A DNA stretch of 64,000 nucleotides from Kingdonia uniflora (GCA_014058105.1 JACGCM010000560.1:2046001-2110000), one strand, 5' to 3'. Counted from the stretch's first letter, positions 35,196 to 47,404 are shown. Program-made: numbers and translations. The notes: generated from the sequence alone by a model not told the origin.

Positions 35196-38164
35196 ATCAA
35201 CAACTCTACAGATGTGGTTTGATCCTACACAACACTCCTCACGATTCGAGCTACATACAGGGTCATTATCTTTACATATACATCACATATATCTTTCATA
35301 TCTCATTTTTATAAATATATCAAGCAAATTTTTATAGATTGATGTAAATAGTAATTTTTTAGATTTTTATACCACAAAAAAGGATTTTTAACAGAAACAC
35401 ATTCAAAGTATCACAAATCATCTACTAACCTTCTATGTCAAAATATAAATCTGATGCAACGCCAAATCCTTCACTTATAACGCTGTTGTATAACCACCTT
35501 CGTAACTCAGTCTCTATAACTCTCTTTCTCGCTTTGATTGTTGACCACTCTCGATTAATTTCTCACGAAATTCTTTGCTATTTTTTTTCTTTCCTCTCTC
35601 ACTATTTTTTAAGTTTTCAAAAGTTGAGAATGTTTTAATGAGGAAGATGCAGCATTATTTATATTTTCTTTCTCTAACTGCTAGTAGTTATTGGGCCTCA
35701 CACGAACTGCCCTCTGTTTTAGAACTGAGGCATCCCTTCCACAATTAATGTCAAACGTCTTGCACCTTTTTGGTAAAGACACATTCCCATCATTTCCCTC
35801 TGCCATATATTTAAATATATTTGTATCTCTCTTTTCCAAATCTTCATCTGACCTCCCCACACCCATAATGACTCAATACATACACGCAATCAATCTTTTC
35901 TTGCTTTTCACTAGAGACAAAATCAAAAGCTGCCTGTTTTTTCAATATTTTTGCTTCTTCTACTTAGAGAAATACTGACGTCATTTCCAAAGCTCTCAAC
36001 ATTTCAAAAGTATTCAAATTCAATTTTTACAACAATCACAAATAGCATTCGCAATAATAGAGTACAAATTCAAACTTCTTCCTCATTACATTTCTTTAAC
36101 AATTATTCGAACTCGTATAATTACATATAAGTGTACTCACTGCATTCACTTCATTCTCATTACATTCTCATTAATATTCACTCCCTCACATATAATTACA
36201 CCTGAAACAACCAAAATGTCATAGAGAGCCACACTTGATCAGTTCACCTCCAGTAATCCTCACATCTTCTAACTCGATCTTTTGTTTAGTAATTAGTCTC
36301 ACAACCTCCTTTCGAGCTGAAGAATCCATAATCACTTCCCATAATAACTCCTCATAAAAGAGACGTCCATACTCAAGTTCCTTACGCATCTAGTCTAAAC
36401 CATAAAACTGATACTCGGTTACTGGAAGGTCAGCATCATAGTCTAACAAGCCAAAAATTTACTCCCGCACTTCAGTTATCTTTATCGCCAACCACCCCTC
36501 AGTGGCATAACAAATTCTCTCAGATCGAGTTCACATAATTTTTGTTCTCTTCCACCTGTTTAAAGCTCATTTCCTCTTATTTATACAGTTTTCTAAATTA
36601 CTCTAGATCCCCCGTAATTCATAATTATATTATATTCTTTCACAATAGAAACCCTGATATCCAGAGAAAAGTTATTTGAACTTATCTTTCCCTATCGACC
36701 TTAATCAATTTGGCTTATTCCATCTCGGGCTTATTCTTTCTAAATCTAATATTTCTGAATGACCTCCCTGAGCTCAAATTTCCAATTTTGATATATTCTA
36801 AAACTTCCACAGTTATTTCTCTCCCCCAATAAATTACTCAGTTCGAAAATTAATCCTTACACATATTTCATGTTCTAAACATATTTTTGTAGCTTAATTA
36901 TTATTACAGATTTTGAAGTTCCAATCTCATACATTCATCCTCTATTTGTAAATCTTCAAATTATTCATAACTTAATTTCAAGAGTTAATCTATATATCAA
37001 CACAGAGTTTGAATAACCAAATTTTATTAAGCTCGAATATAAATTATAGGTACTTTACATATATCAAATCTTTCAGATACTTTACAAATAATAAGTCTTT
37101 CATGTACTCCGAAATCAGGTACTTTACAGATAATAAGTTTTTGAGGTACTTTGCAGAAAACAAGTCTTTCAGGTACTCTAAAGCAATAAATCTTTCACTT
37201 CATCTAACTTTAGTGATGTTTTACTTTAAGAATCTTCTGAAGCTTGGCAGGCATTGGAAGTCACCAGATGTCCTTCTTCCTTCAAACCATCTTACTCTGA
37301 CCAGAAACTGGCCTGGTTTGGAGGACGTTTGGACATGAATGCAGAAGACTCAGTGCTTGAACCAACTATTCAAATAGAAGGTCTTCTTAGAGCCAAGAAA
37401 CGATGATGGTACAGAAGCAGACTTTCATTCTTCATCTCCCTTCTCCACTACCACTACCGCCTACTCTATAACTACCGCAACCGCAGAGTTGGTAGAGATG
37501 AAGAGGGCTCAACCTTAGATTCCAATCCTACGGAAGACATCGGCGCAACTGACCTGCAGTTACACCAACCCCCGCATCTCTATCATTAACCTTGTCTTCC
37601 GCAAGGATGTAGAGACAACTCAAACCTTGCTCGCCTGTTAAGCCAGCATAATAAAATCTCCATATACAGTAAAAATCCTCCTCAGCTTCAACCGCTTCTT
37701 CTTCCGACATACCCTGATACGTTGGTGGAATGCGAACAGGGGTGGGCTTCTCCAAGGACTAATCTCCAAAATATCTCAACTTCAAATTCTGCATCTTAAC
37801 AGAAACTCTCATTTCGTAAACCATTCTCTGGGTCTTCACCATCGTCAATAAGACTTCCAAAAGTTTTTGTAATAAACAGCATACTTTGCCATAATCCTCG
37901 GTATAGGTACTATTTATATAAGCCTGATATTTAATGTGCAGGTACGTTTCCCAAGCATCATCATTAAGAGCAAATGAAACTCTTAAAACCCCAAATGTCG
38001 CATACATTACTATTCCTCTCATTATTCAATACACAAGCATCTCCCCATAAAAATATCCACATTTTCCATACAGTCAAATCCACATTAATACTTCCTTCAT
38101 TTTCAAACTTTCAGAACCCATATACCCGTAAATTCTTTCTCATCCAAAGCCACTCGTGACTTTG
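35196..38164. other. Element B spacer between antisense ORF and PPT
   Basis: AT-rich internal sequence. Minus-strand coding-like bits occur: LEYGRLFYEELLWEVIMDSS with ITGGELIKCGSL near 36230-36400, and MEKPTPVRIPPTYQGMSEEE at 37528-37755. No family recognised. Near 37040-37190 a short sequence (AGGTACTTTACAGATAATAAG and variants) is repeated about five times. Confidence 0.45.
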
Positions 38165-38180
38165 TTTGTGAGGGAACGAT
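38165..38180 (+). other. Polypurine tract of element B
   Basis: TTTGTGAGGGAACGAT lies immediately before the 3' LTR, in plus orientation. It is a short, imperfect purine tract. Confidence 0.6.
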
Positions 38181-38798
38181 TGTAGGGACCTATCCCTCGA
38201 TCTAACCCAATTCAAGCTATTTCTAGTTTAAACTATCTCCATATCAGACTTACGCATTCCACATGTGACATAAACAGTCAGCATTGGCACCAATACCACG
38301 AATTGATGAAGAATATGGGTCGAGCTCAACAAAAAAATATAAACAAGTCAAAGATGCTTGTCTCTCACGAACTCAACAGTGCTTAGTCAACTGCCATTTA
38401 CCACATTGTTCAGAGAATGTGCATCAGCATGATAAAGAACTGCAAAGAGGGCCTATATAAAGAAAAAGTTCCATAACAGATAAGAGTCCCATAAAAAATA
38501 TACGAGAAATTACCAAGAAAACTACATATTCTAGATTCTCAAATAACCAAACTTCTTATCTACAAGATCAAGCATTTCTAGTTCAAGAGATCACTTGTAA
38601 TAAGATATCAGCCTCAAGCAATAAAAGTCATTATTACAAAAATTCTCAGCTCAAAGTCGTGGTTTTTTACCTATGCAGAGGTTTTCCACGCTAAATTACC
38701 TGTGTCATTTTTTTTATTTCATATTAGTTTTTGTCACAGGAATATTGATGTAAGAGCTAATTCTAATCCATCTCGAGCTTACAGAATTAGGCCATTAA
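38181..38798 (+). repeat. 3' LTR of element B
   Basis: 618 bp, paired with 24278-24896. The terminal ATTACA is altered to ATTAA before the TAGAT target duplication. It contains TATATAAAG at 38454-38462. Confidence 0.92.
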
Positions 38799-38803
38799 TA
38801 GAT

Positions 38804-39212
38804 AGTTCCGCCTTGTTCAACAGATTGAATGTTATGCATAACACCACTATTGATATTAAGGAATGATCTCGCATCCATGATGAACCTTAGAAATATTTAA
38901 CAAACATAATTCCAAATAGGTCATGTAACATATATACATGAAACATATATAATACAATATACTGAATACATCATTTTAATACATCGACATCACATAATTA
39001 GAAAATACCTGTAGGATCTTCCCAATGTTATGAAGAAGGCTAAATTAAAAAGTGATATTGTTTGGTAGATGTTGTTAAGTGACTGATTATGTCAACTTGT
39101 TATTATGTGTATCTCGGGGGTGGGAACCTTAGGTTAAAGATTACAAGAATTGCTTGGATCCATGGTCATTATGAAGACTGGAGTAGGTTAAATACTAATT
39201 AGAGAAGAAGCT
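38804..39212 (-). other. Helitron upstream region, continuation beyond element B
   Basis: The minus strand encodes MDARSFLNINSGVMHNIQSV running toward element B. With one copy of the 5-bp target duplication the frame continues at 24277 as an exon-like piece ending at a possible donor near 24240. No family is recognised for this exon. The rest is AT-rich DNA up to the 5' LTR of element C. Confidence 0.55.
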
Positions 39213-39904
39213 TGTAGTAGCCTACTCGCAGCCTTCCAACACTAGTCCAATACTCGAAGGCTACATCGCAGCCTACCTAGAGACTCAAAGCCCAACTAGA
39301 CAACAACTAAGTCCACAAAGCCTTTCGATATCAATCGAACACTCAAAAACATTATAGTCGAAGTCGAAGACAGACGGTCAGCACCAAAATTTAGTATCAG
39401 TAACAGAGAGACTTCGACCATGGCAATACATGGTCGAAGGCAAATACGTCAGATAACCAGCTCACCAGACATAACAGTAAAATGAACTGCCTGACAGCTA
39501 CCGTGTCAGAACCGACTCCGAGTATAGAACAGTTACCCCCAAAGGATATATATGTGACCTAACCTCCCATTGTGACTCAACCCTTTCTATGTCCTTTAAA
39601 TAGGAAGGAGGTGGTACTATGAAGTGGTTAGGAACTCTCTCCCTCAAAACCCTACAAGATTACCTTTGAATACTCTGTAACTTATTTTTCCCCTTTGACC
39701 TATCTGCTAACTCGATATTTATAACATCAATCATTCAAAATCCTCGATAGAGGTCGTGGAGTAACCCATTCTAGGACTCCACGCAAGTGTGTGACTTTTG
39801 TAATATAGTTTATTATTATCTTACATACTTGTTTAAGCCCCAAGTCGAAGGTTACCTTATGGTGTAAGAGCTAGTTTCCCCTCTTACGAAACTTGGCTTC
39901 TACA
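39213..39904 (+). repeat. 5' LTR of element C
   Basis: 692 bp, TG...CA ends (TGTAGTAGCC...CTTCTACA). It has a TATA-like TTTAAATAGG at 39595-39604, where the 3' LTR reads TATAAATAGA. Confidence 0.93.
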
Positions 39905-39922
39905 TTTTGCGCCGTTTGTGCT
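39905..39922 (+). other. Primer-binding site of element C
   Basis: TTTTGCGCCGTTTGTGCT follows the 5' LTR and aligns with the PBS of element B with a few changes. Confidence 0.7.
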
Positions 39923-39976
39923 ACGCCTACCCCTATTCTCCTTTCCTTTCCTTCATTCCTTTTATAGCTATATTCC

Positions 39977-41520
39977 ATGGCCCCCACCCTTCACTCAACC
40001 TCCGCCCTTGTCAGCAACTTTGCCGATGGAGTAGCCGCTCAACTTGCCCTCATTAGCCAACAATTTGCTTAGGCTGAGAAGTGCCATACCAATCAGTTAT
40101 GCATTGAGCACGAAGAGCACCGACCGCCAAGAACTCGAGGCTGAGCGGCAGCGCCGATTAGACGACTATGATTGGAAACGCCGTGCCCTTGATGAATTAC
40201 GCCTTACCGTCCAAGAGCTTCAACAAGGTTACAACCAGGACACTCCTCAGCGCTTTCGATTACCCGCCCCCTCACGCGTGCCAGCCTGCGCACAACTTGG
40301 TCCCCATCCATATATCAAAGTTTTCCCGGTCCATCTTGGCACCAAGGGTGCTCCCACCGCCATACCCACTGACTCGATCTATCTAGGCATCCCTGTTACG
40401 TAGAGCTCCTCTGATTTTACCCTTCACACCTCTCGTCACCCCATACGACGTCCTGCTAGCGGAAACCTTGGCGAGCGAAGCGCCGAGCATGATCCATATC
40501 TGAGGCCTCATCTCCTTCGACCCCAGCGATCTCCTCATCATCCTGCCTACCTTACTTAATAGGAACTCGATCAAAAAATCTGTACCGCTATTTGTATCAG
40601 CGCGAGCCCCCCACCGAACTCCTGGGGTTAATTAAATAACCTTATCTGCCCTAAACTCCTCACGATCGAAGTACCCCAAAATTTCCATACTCCAAAAAAT
40701 CAGCAAATACCACAATATCGACCCTCAGTCTCATGTCCTCAAATTCCAAAATGCTTTGAGTTTATATTCCGCCATCGACCATATCTTGTGTTGAATGTTT
40801 CCCACTAGTCTCACTGATAGCTCTCTCAAATGGTACCACAACCTCCCTAATGGCTCTATCTAAAGTTTTAAACAATTATCAACCCTTTTCATCGCCCAAT
40901 TTACCTTTAGCAAAGACCATGAGGTCCGAGTCAACGCTCTCTACAACTTCCATAAATCCCCCAACAAAATGCTCGAAGCCTTCACTAAGCGGTTTCTCGA
41001 TAAGTCGCGCAAAGTCGAAAACCTCGACTGTGCGAATACCGTTCTCGTGTATTCTAACGTTCTACCAGATCATAGTTGTATCAAGGAGTACACCGTGCTT
41101 CATAAGCCACGAGCACTCGAAGAGATGTTATCTAAAGTTAACGGATACATCGACCTCGAAAGCCTGCGCGAATCCAATCTCTTGGGTCAAACCTCGACAA
41201 CCAACTACAACAAGCCTCGACCATCGCCTACACCCATGGTCGTTCCCGTCTTACAGGAGAATGAGAGTCGCAAATGCCCTTACTTCAATGCTACCCCTTC
41301 TGAAATTCAGAAAAAATGACCAATGCCCGTCTTACCGAAACTCATTGCCCCCATCAGCACCCTTCTCACACAAATATAGGCTAACCCTATCTGGCGTACC
41401 TCCTTCCCCATCGAGGTCAGGAAAGATGAGCCTTACTGCCAAAATCACAAGTGCAATTGCCACCCTACCAACAAATGTTATACTCTGCAACGATCGCTGG
41501 CGACGATTCTTAAAGTAGGT
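39977..41520 (+). pseudogene. Element C gag
   Basis: It starts at the ATG at 39977 (MAPTLHSTSALVSNFADGVA) and is soon broken by TAG and frameshifts. The capsid part at 40940-41180 reads MLEAFTKRFLDKSRKVENLD and LEEMLSKVNGYIDLES. The knuckle-like motif YCQNHKCNCHPTNKCYTLQR lies near 41430-41495. It would be the particle-forming protein; this copy is inactive. Confidence 0.85.
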
Positions 41521-41699
41521 CGTCTACATCGATATGTCGCCGATCTCCCCAGCTATCTCGATGGGTCATATCTTAAGCCTCAACCCGCACCATCTACCGA
41601 CCTAGCCGAGGTATATAATTTTTAACTTCACCTCATCGAAGTTAATAACATTGACAGTGGTCACACTCGAAGCAAGCCTAAAAGAGTAGAAGAGTGTTG

Positions 41700-42180
41700 T
41701 AAGCTTACCTATCAAGAGAAGTTACCCATCCATCTACCAGAATCTAGCCAACGCCCTCGACCCGAAGGTATATCCTTCATCGATTGCGATACTTCTTATG
41801 CCGGCTTCCCCCACTCTAACCCCTTGGTCATTATGATTAAGGTCAAACATCTCGTTCTCCATACCATGCTCATTGATATGGGCAGTGCAGCAGACGTACT
41901 TTTCCTCAAGATTATTTGAGCCATACAAAAAATAAACCTTATTACACCAGCCAATGTCGAGCTTAAGGGCTTTAACTGTGCTACCGTTGTCACCATCGGA
42001 CACCTTAACCTCCCTGTCACCACTGGTCCAGTCACCCTCCAAACCAACTTTCTCAGCATCGACAAGAAATCTAAATACCTAGACATTTTAGGGCGTGACT
42101 AACTTCATGCCATAAAAACCATACCTTCTACTTACCACCAAATACTTCATTTTACTACCCCTTACAACACGTGGAACATG
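41700..42180 (+). pseudogene. Element C aspartic protease
   Basis: The plus strand encodes ISFIDCDTSYAGFPHSNPLV, then HTMLIDMGSAADVLFLKII with D-M-G-S where D-T-G-S is expected, so the active-site Thr is lost. LKGFNCATVVTIGHLNLPV and SKYLDILGRD follow. Stops occur after KII and after LGRD. Confidence 0.85.
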
Positions 42181-42339
42181 AAAGGCTCTCTGAGATCGAT
42201 CTTACCAGAAAACTTATCAAACTATAACAATCAATGCTTCTATCTCTCCTAATATCATTGAACACATCTAACACACCTGTCAAACCTACTTTTACATTAA
42301 ACTCGACGGTCCTGGTTGAGGTACATTCATTGGTAGTTT

Positions 42340-43210
42340 CTTGGATGAGGCCGAACGCCTTGAGCTCACCACTTTTCTTCGAGCAAATAAAGATATCTTA
42401 GCCTGGACCTTTTACAAGATGCCTGGCGTCGACCCCACCCTATCCTGCCATCAACTTGACTTCATCCCTCACTCTACAGCCATGAAGTAGAAGAAATGTA
42501 CTTTAACACCGAGGATTCGAGAAGTAGTAAACCTAAAAGTTGGAAAGCTCTTGACTGCAGGTTTTATTAAAGAAGTTAAGTATGCCGATTGGATCTCAAA
42601 TATTGTAGTTGTCCCCAAGAAAAATGGAAAGATCCATATCTGCTTCGACTTTACAGACCTCAATAAACACAAACTGAAGAACAGTTTCCCTCCCCCGATC
42701 ATTTTTGTGCTTCTGGATGCTACGGCTGGCCATGAATAGTTATCTATGATGGACGCAGCTTCCGGTTACAACCAGGTACCCCTTCTCCCTAAGGACCAAC
42801 TTAAAACTTCATTTATTACTGAACAAGGTCTTTACTAATTTAATGTAATGCCCTTCGGCCTGAAAAACGTGGGTGCCACTTGCCAACGTCTTGTTACCAC
42901 CATGTTTAAACCTTTACTTAGCAAGTCGGTCGAAGTTTACATCAACGACATGTTATGCAAAAGCCTCTAAAAACATGCCAATATACATGACATAACAGAA
43001 GTGTTTTCGATACTTTGTTCTTATAACATGAAGCTAAACCGAGACAAATGCCAATTTGGCATTTCATCCGGCAAATTCTTGGGCCACCTCATCAGCAAAT
43101 GAGGTATCGAGATCGATCCCACTCATATCCGCGCCCTCATCGATATGCCTTCCCCTTAAACTAAAAAGGATGTCCAAAAGGTTGTTAGCAAAATAACAGC
43201 CTCAACCGTT
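42340..43210 (+). pseudogene. Element C reverse transcriptase
   Basis: The RT pieces are GKLLTAGFIKEVKYADWISN, VVVPKKNGKIHICFDFTDLN, LSMMDAASGYNQVPLLPKDQ and NVMPFGLKNVGATCQRLVT. The catalytic box VEVYINDMLCKS near 42925-42960 has Asn in place of the first Asp of YIDD. LNRDKCQFGISSGKFLGHLI and a stop before GIEIDP follow. Several nonsense codons and the changed active site make it inactive. Confidence 0.9.
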
Positions 43211-43232
43211 TTATATCAAAATCCTCTGACCG

Positions 43233-44060
43233 TTGTGCTTAACTTTTCTCCCTCTACGCGACCAAGGCGTCCATAAGGCCAAAAAGAAAAACGACCCCAA
43301 AGTCAATTGGACACCCGATTGTGAATATGCCTTCCTCAAACTCAAAGCATACCTTGGTCGACCACCCATCATCAGCACCCCCATCAAAGGTGAAATGTTT
43401 TCTTTATACCTGGCAGTCACTGATACTTCTATTAGCTCGGTCCTTATTCGACTCGATTCCAGTATCGAGAAACCCGTATACTTAATCAGCGAAACTCTGA
43501 CACCTGCCGAGACTCGATATACCAAGCTCGAGCGATTGTTCCTTACACTCGTCTACACTGCTCAAAAGCTCAAACCATACTTTCAGGCTCACCTTATAGA
43601 TGTCATCACCAGCTACCCCCTTCGAGAAATCCTTAGCAAGAAAGATAAATCTAGACGGGTACAACAATGGTTTGTTTATCTTGGTGAACATGACATCGCT
43701 TTTGAGAAACATGTATCTCAAAAAGATCAATCAGTTACTAATTTCCTTGCTAATTTCTCGGTTGATGACATCGACTGGGAGGGACACGAAGATGATCTAC
43801 TAGAAGACCAGCCCGAACTAAGCGACCCTTGGAACCCTAACACGGGCTGGCGTCCATTTACTGATAGATCTGCCAGACCTAACGGTTCAGGGATCGGTAT
43901 TGTCCTGGTAACCCCAATAAATGACCGAATCGAAAAGGCTGTCAAGCTAAACTTTGAATGTTCCAATAATGAGGCCGTATATGTAGCTTTGATACATGGC
44001 CTAGATATTGCTCTTAAATTTGGTGCTCCCAAACTTGTAGTATTTACCGATTCTTAGCTT
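43233..44060 (+). pseudogene. Element C RNase H and second RNase H
   Basis: An unusually long open stretch (274 codons). The first part is the RT-tethered RNase H (SVLIRLDSSIEKPVYLISET, KLKPYFQAHLIDVITSYPLR). After an acidic linker the archaeal-type domain begins, GWRPFTDRSARPNGSGIGIV, where the usual D-G-S-A reads D-R-S-A; then CSNNEAVYVALIHGLDIALK with Val in place of the expected Glu (N-E-A-E-Y in relatives), and LVVFTDS before a TAG. Two altered catalytic-site residues argue it is dead despite the open frame. Confidence 0.85.
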
Positions 44061-44249
44061 ATTCAGAGACAGTACACTAGCAAAAATCAGGTTAACGGCC
44101 ACATGGCTGAGTATGTTGCACTTGTCCGCTAGTGCATGGATCGTTTCCCTAAAAAATCTTCCATTACGCATTATCTACAAGGTGAAAATAGACATCCCGA
44201 TACCTTCACCTACATAGCTGCTATGTTAGACCAGTCTGAATCTTGAACA

Positions 44250-44813
44250 CTCCATATCGTAGTACTCGAACGTCTAAGTATCGACCAGATGGAAGTCAAT
44301 ACCATCCATACTGGGGGTGAGAGTCTCAATCCCGATGACTGGCACACACCCTTCCTTCTTATTTTCAATAGTTCTACCCTCCCAGAAGATCCCAAAGCCA
44401 AACGTTTGTTACTGGAAAATTGTCATAGGTACACCATCCTCAAAAGTTGACTAAACTACAAATCCCCAAACGGTGTATACCTCTGCTGCATCTCTCAAAA
44501 CAAAGCCATTACCATACTTACCAAACTCCACGAAGGTAATTGTGGTGCTCACACTACTGGTCGATCTATGGCTCTTCGAGCCGTACCACAAGGGTTATTC
44601 TGGCCTAATATGAAGAAACAAGCTAAAGAGTATACAAAACACTACGACAAATGCCAATGCCATGCCTATGATATCCGTAGCCCGTCACAAGACCTCCATT
44701 GTAGCCAAGTTGCTTGGTCGTTCAAAAGGTGGGCCATTGATCTAGTTGGCCCTTTCCCCAAATCTTCAGGCAGCCGAGAACATATTCTGGTAGCCACAAA
44801 TTACTTTACTAAG
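44250..44813 (+). pseudogene. Element C integrase, 5' half only
   Basis: The plus strand encodes the HHCC domain (LHEGNCGAHTTGRSMALRAV, then HYDKCQCHAYD) and the start of the catalytic core with the first Asp (WAIDLVGPFPKSSGSREHIL, VATNYFTK). After FTK, where relatives continue W-V-(E/K)-A, homology ends abruptly at about 44813. The second Asp and the Glu are not found anywhere downstream, so part of the element was lost as well as interrupted. Confidence 0.9.
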
Positions 44814-45160
44814 TCTACAATAAATATGGGTTTTTACATCATTAAAAAATAACGTAAAAGGGATTTAACGTCATTTGTACGTCGAAGGTGATGACGTGGA
44901 AAGGTAGGGACTAACAACGTCATTGAATAAGTGACGAGGAAAGATAGGCACTAACGCCATTAATTAAGTGACGTATAAGGGGTTTAAAAAATGACGTTAT
45001 TGATACAAATTCCGGTGGACGGCCGACTAATGTATTCTATTGATATCACTAAATAACGTCATTAAAAAATGACGTAGTTAAAATCTTTTAACGTCATATT
45101 TGAAGTGACGTGGTAGCGTTTTCATATATCAACAATGACATTTTTAAAATGACGCCAATA
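44814..45160. repeat. ACGTCA-rich block at the integrase break (possible transposon end)
   Basis: It starts TCTACAATAAATATGGGTTT. The motifs ACGTCA, TGACGT, AACGTC and TGACG recur about 15 times in both orientations over some 300 bp, with short inverted pairs such as AACGTCATT...AATGACG. Dense subterminal repeats next to a CACTACAA-like start suggest a CACTA-type end with mutated first bases, but no matching right end was found. Confidence 0.5.
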
Positions 45161-47380
45161 CCTCAAAAAATACAAAAAAAATTCAAATATTGTCAATTCA
45201 CTACCCTGTCCTCCTCTCTACAGGACCACCACCATATTCCACAAAAATTATATTACTTTCATTTAATACAATGTATTTGAACTTAATCATTTCATTATTT
45301 GAATTACAGAGCTATATCACTAGTAAACTTAACCAATGTACAAAAAAACTAATAAAACAACCATAAAGAAGGGTTTTAGATGTTTCACTGCCAGAATGCT
45401 TACAGCCTTTGAGTACCTTTGTGTGTTTTTACTAATCTGGATCAATTTGTAAACCTGTCAAAGCATACAAATTAAACATCTTTAGTGTCAGCTACAAGGG
45501 TAAATCAAAACTTTTTTAGTGTCAGCTAGATACTCCAAATTAGACGTACTTGGATATAATACTTCCAACTTATAGAGTCTTTCTAGTTAATAATACTTGG
45601 TTTCTATAATGAGGTTCAAAAAAAGGCTAGACAAAAATGTGTTAATAAATAGTGTGACTGGATAGTAATCCATCAACTTCACATTAACTCGTTAAACATG
45701 GGAAAAAATGTATAAATCCTTTGCACTTTCATAGATTATACAACACTTTTTTGACATAACTAGCAAAATAGAGTTCTACATCTTTCCATTTTCTAGGTAG
45801 TGTCACAGCTGTCAAAATGGGTATGTGGAGCTCAACACGTCTGGAAGTAGGAGATAATGAAAAATTGGTATATCACATCCAAGAAATATTTGACAAACTA
45901 AGACACAAGACTGTCTAACCAACATTTGGAACAGTTCCATCCTATGTTGCTTGAACATTTACAAATAAGTAAAAGTTTTCATGTCGGTAATCCTTGTGGT
46001 TCTTTCCATAAAAGAGTGTTACTACGCAATAAATTTCACACTAACTTTACATCTTTCCTATATGTACGTAGCCTTTTTCACCCCAAATCAGACTACGGCG
46101 CGAACCCTTTACACCTAAGCTCTTAATATGCACGTAGTTCCAGGCGTATAACATAAAAATAATTCCTCGCTACCCTTTTTATTATACCAAAGAATTACTT
46201 CCAGCGACAAAGTAAGCTTTTATACTTTTTATCATGAGTAATTTTTCAGGGACCAAAAACTGAAAGATAACAAACAAAAGGCCCTAGCTAGAAGAAATTG
46301 GAAAATAATATGAAAAAGAAAACTTACCTGATTTCTTGAGTTTCGCGCAACAACACAATGCAAGTAGTCTGAGTGCCCCTTGAAAACTATTTTAATTTGA
46401 TCAGTTTCCTAAACAACAGCAATACAAAACAAAGTCGAAAATGGATCAGAATCACATACTTTCTATGACACATTCTGGAATAAAAGAGAAGAGATAAATT
46501 ATTTGCTTCGGCATAAAATTGCGATTTTGTATTTCATCACAATAACAATCTTGATAAGCATTGTCTTCACCTTGAAACATACGTACCACATCCCAACAAT
46601 ATGCACAAGAATCACCCACAACAGCATAAAGAGATCCACCCTGTAGGGCATGCCAGGTGCCAGAAATTTCAAAGCATGTATAGATATAAAGTAAAATGCA
46701 TATAAACACCTTATCCACTAACCTGGTAATCAACTGCAATTGCATTATTCTCGGGGAACTGGAGAAAGAGCTCCCCAAGGACCTCTAAACGACATCATAA
46801 AGATATAAATATCAGATTAACATGTAAATACAAAAAATTATAATATTAAAAACAAAAAAATTAAATGATCATCAAAGTTCTTATTATTTGGTAAAATAAT
46901 ATTTATTGTATTACTATAGACTCGTATCTGAAACAAGATTATAAAAAGCGGACAGAGCAAATTCTTAAGTAAAAGACAAAATGATCCTCAGAGTATATGT
47001 GTTATGATAATAAGGTGGTAATAGGAGTCTCCCTGAATCTACTTTCCACCAAATGCAACTATTTAGTGCTTCACTAGCATTTTCTCGCGGATACAAAAAT
47101 TTGTGAAGTTATTTTGAGGACAGTTCAAGTTACCATGTGCAAGCTAGAGACTTAAAATATAATTTATGCTTCTAGGTAATACTATAATCATGAATTAGTA
47201 AGTAGTTTGTGAGGATGTAATGTGACAACATGATGTAGCTTTTATGAATTCATAGGACCTACAATGTGTATTGTATTAAAGTAGTGCAAAATGGACCATC
47301 AGAAAGTAGTGTGTTTGTCAGATACTATAGCATGTCAATTGTACTCTATAGTAAATATGTGCTCTCTAAATGCTTTTGAA
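45161..47380. other. Foreign DNA between ACGTCA block and hAT element
   Basis: AT-rich, mostly without features. On the minus strand at 46452-46790 an exon-like stretch reads GGSLYAVVGDSCAYCWDVVR and VLGELFLQFPENNAIAVDYQ, the second followed by a GT that could be a splice donor. It looks like a host gene fragment, but I do not recognise the gene. Confidence 0.4.
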
Positions 47381-47388
47381 GGCACAGT
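47381..47388 (+). repeat. hAT target-site duplication, left
   Basis: GGCACAGT, matching GGCATAGT at 52358-52365 with one change. The 8-bp length is diagnostic for the hAT superfamily. Confidence 0.85.
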
Positions 47389-47404
47389 CAAGGTAGTCTG
47401 ATGT

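Larger units (their letters stand above)
24278..38798 (+). mobile_element. Ty3/gypsy LTR retrotransposon B (Tat-like), 14.5 kb
   Basis: LTRs at 24278-24896 and 38181-38798 begin TGTAGGGACCTATCCCTC. The target duplication is TGGAT (left) and TAGAT (right), one mismatch. On removing the element the flanking minus-strand reading frame joins across the insertion site, which confirms the borders. Order on the plus strand: PBS, gag, protease, RT, RNase H, second RNase H, integrase, a tandem array, an antisense frame (31452-35195), long spacer, polypurine tract, LTR. It is the best preserved of the three, with RT YIDD intact, but stops occur in every gene. Confidence 0.93.

Noticed and set aside
46452..46790. 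SAWADEE domain belonging to the SHH-like fragment
   Set aside because: The peptide (GGSLYAVVGDSCAYCWDVVR) lacks the expected SAWADEE features, so I leave it unassigned.
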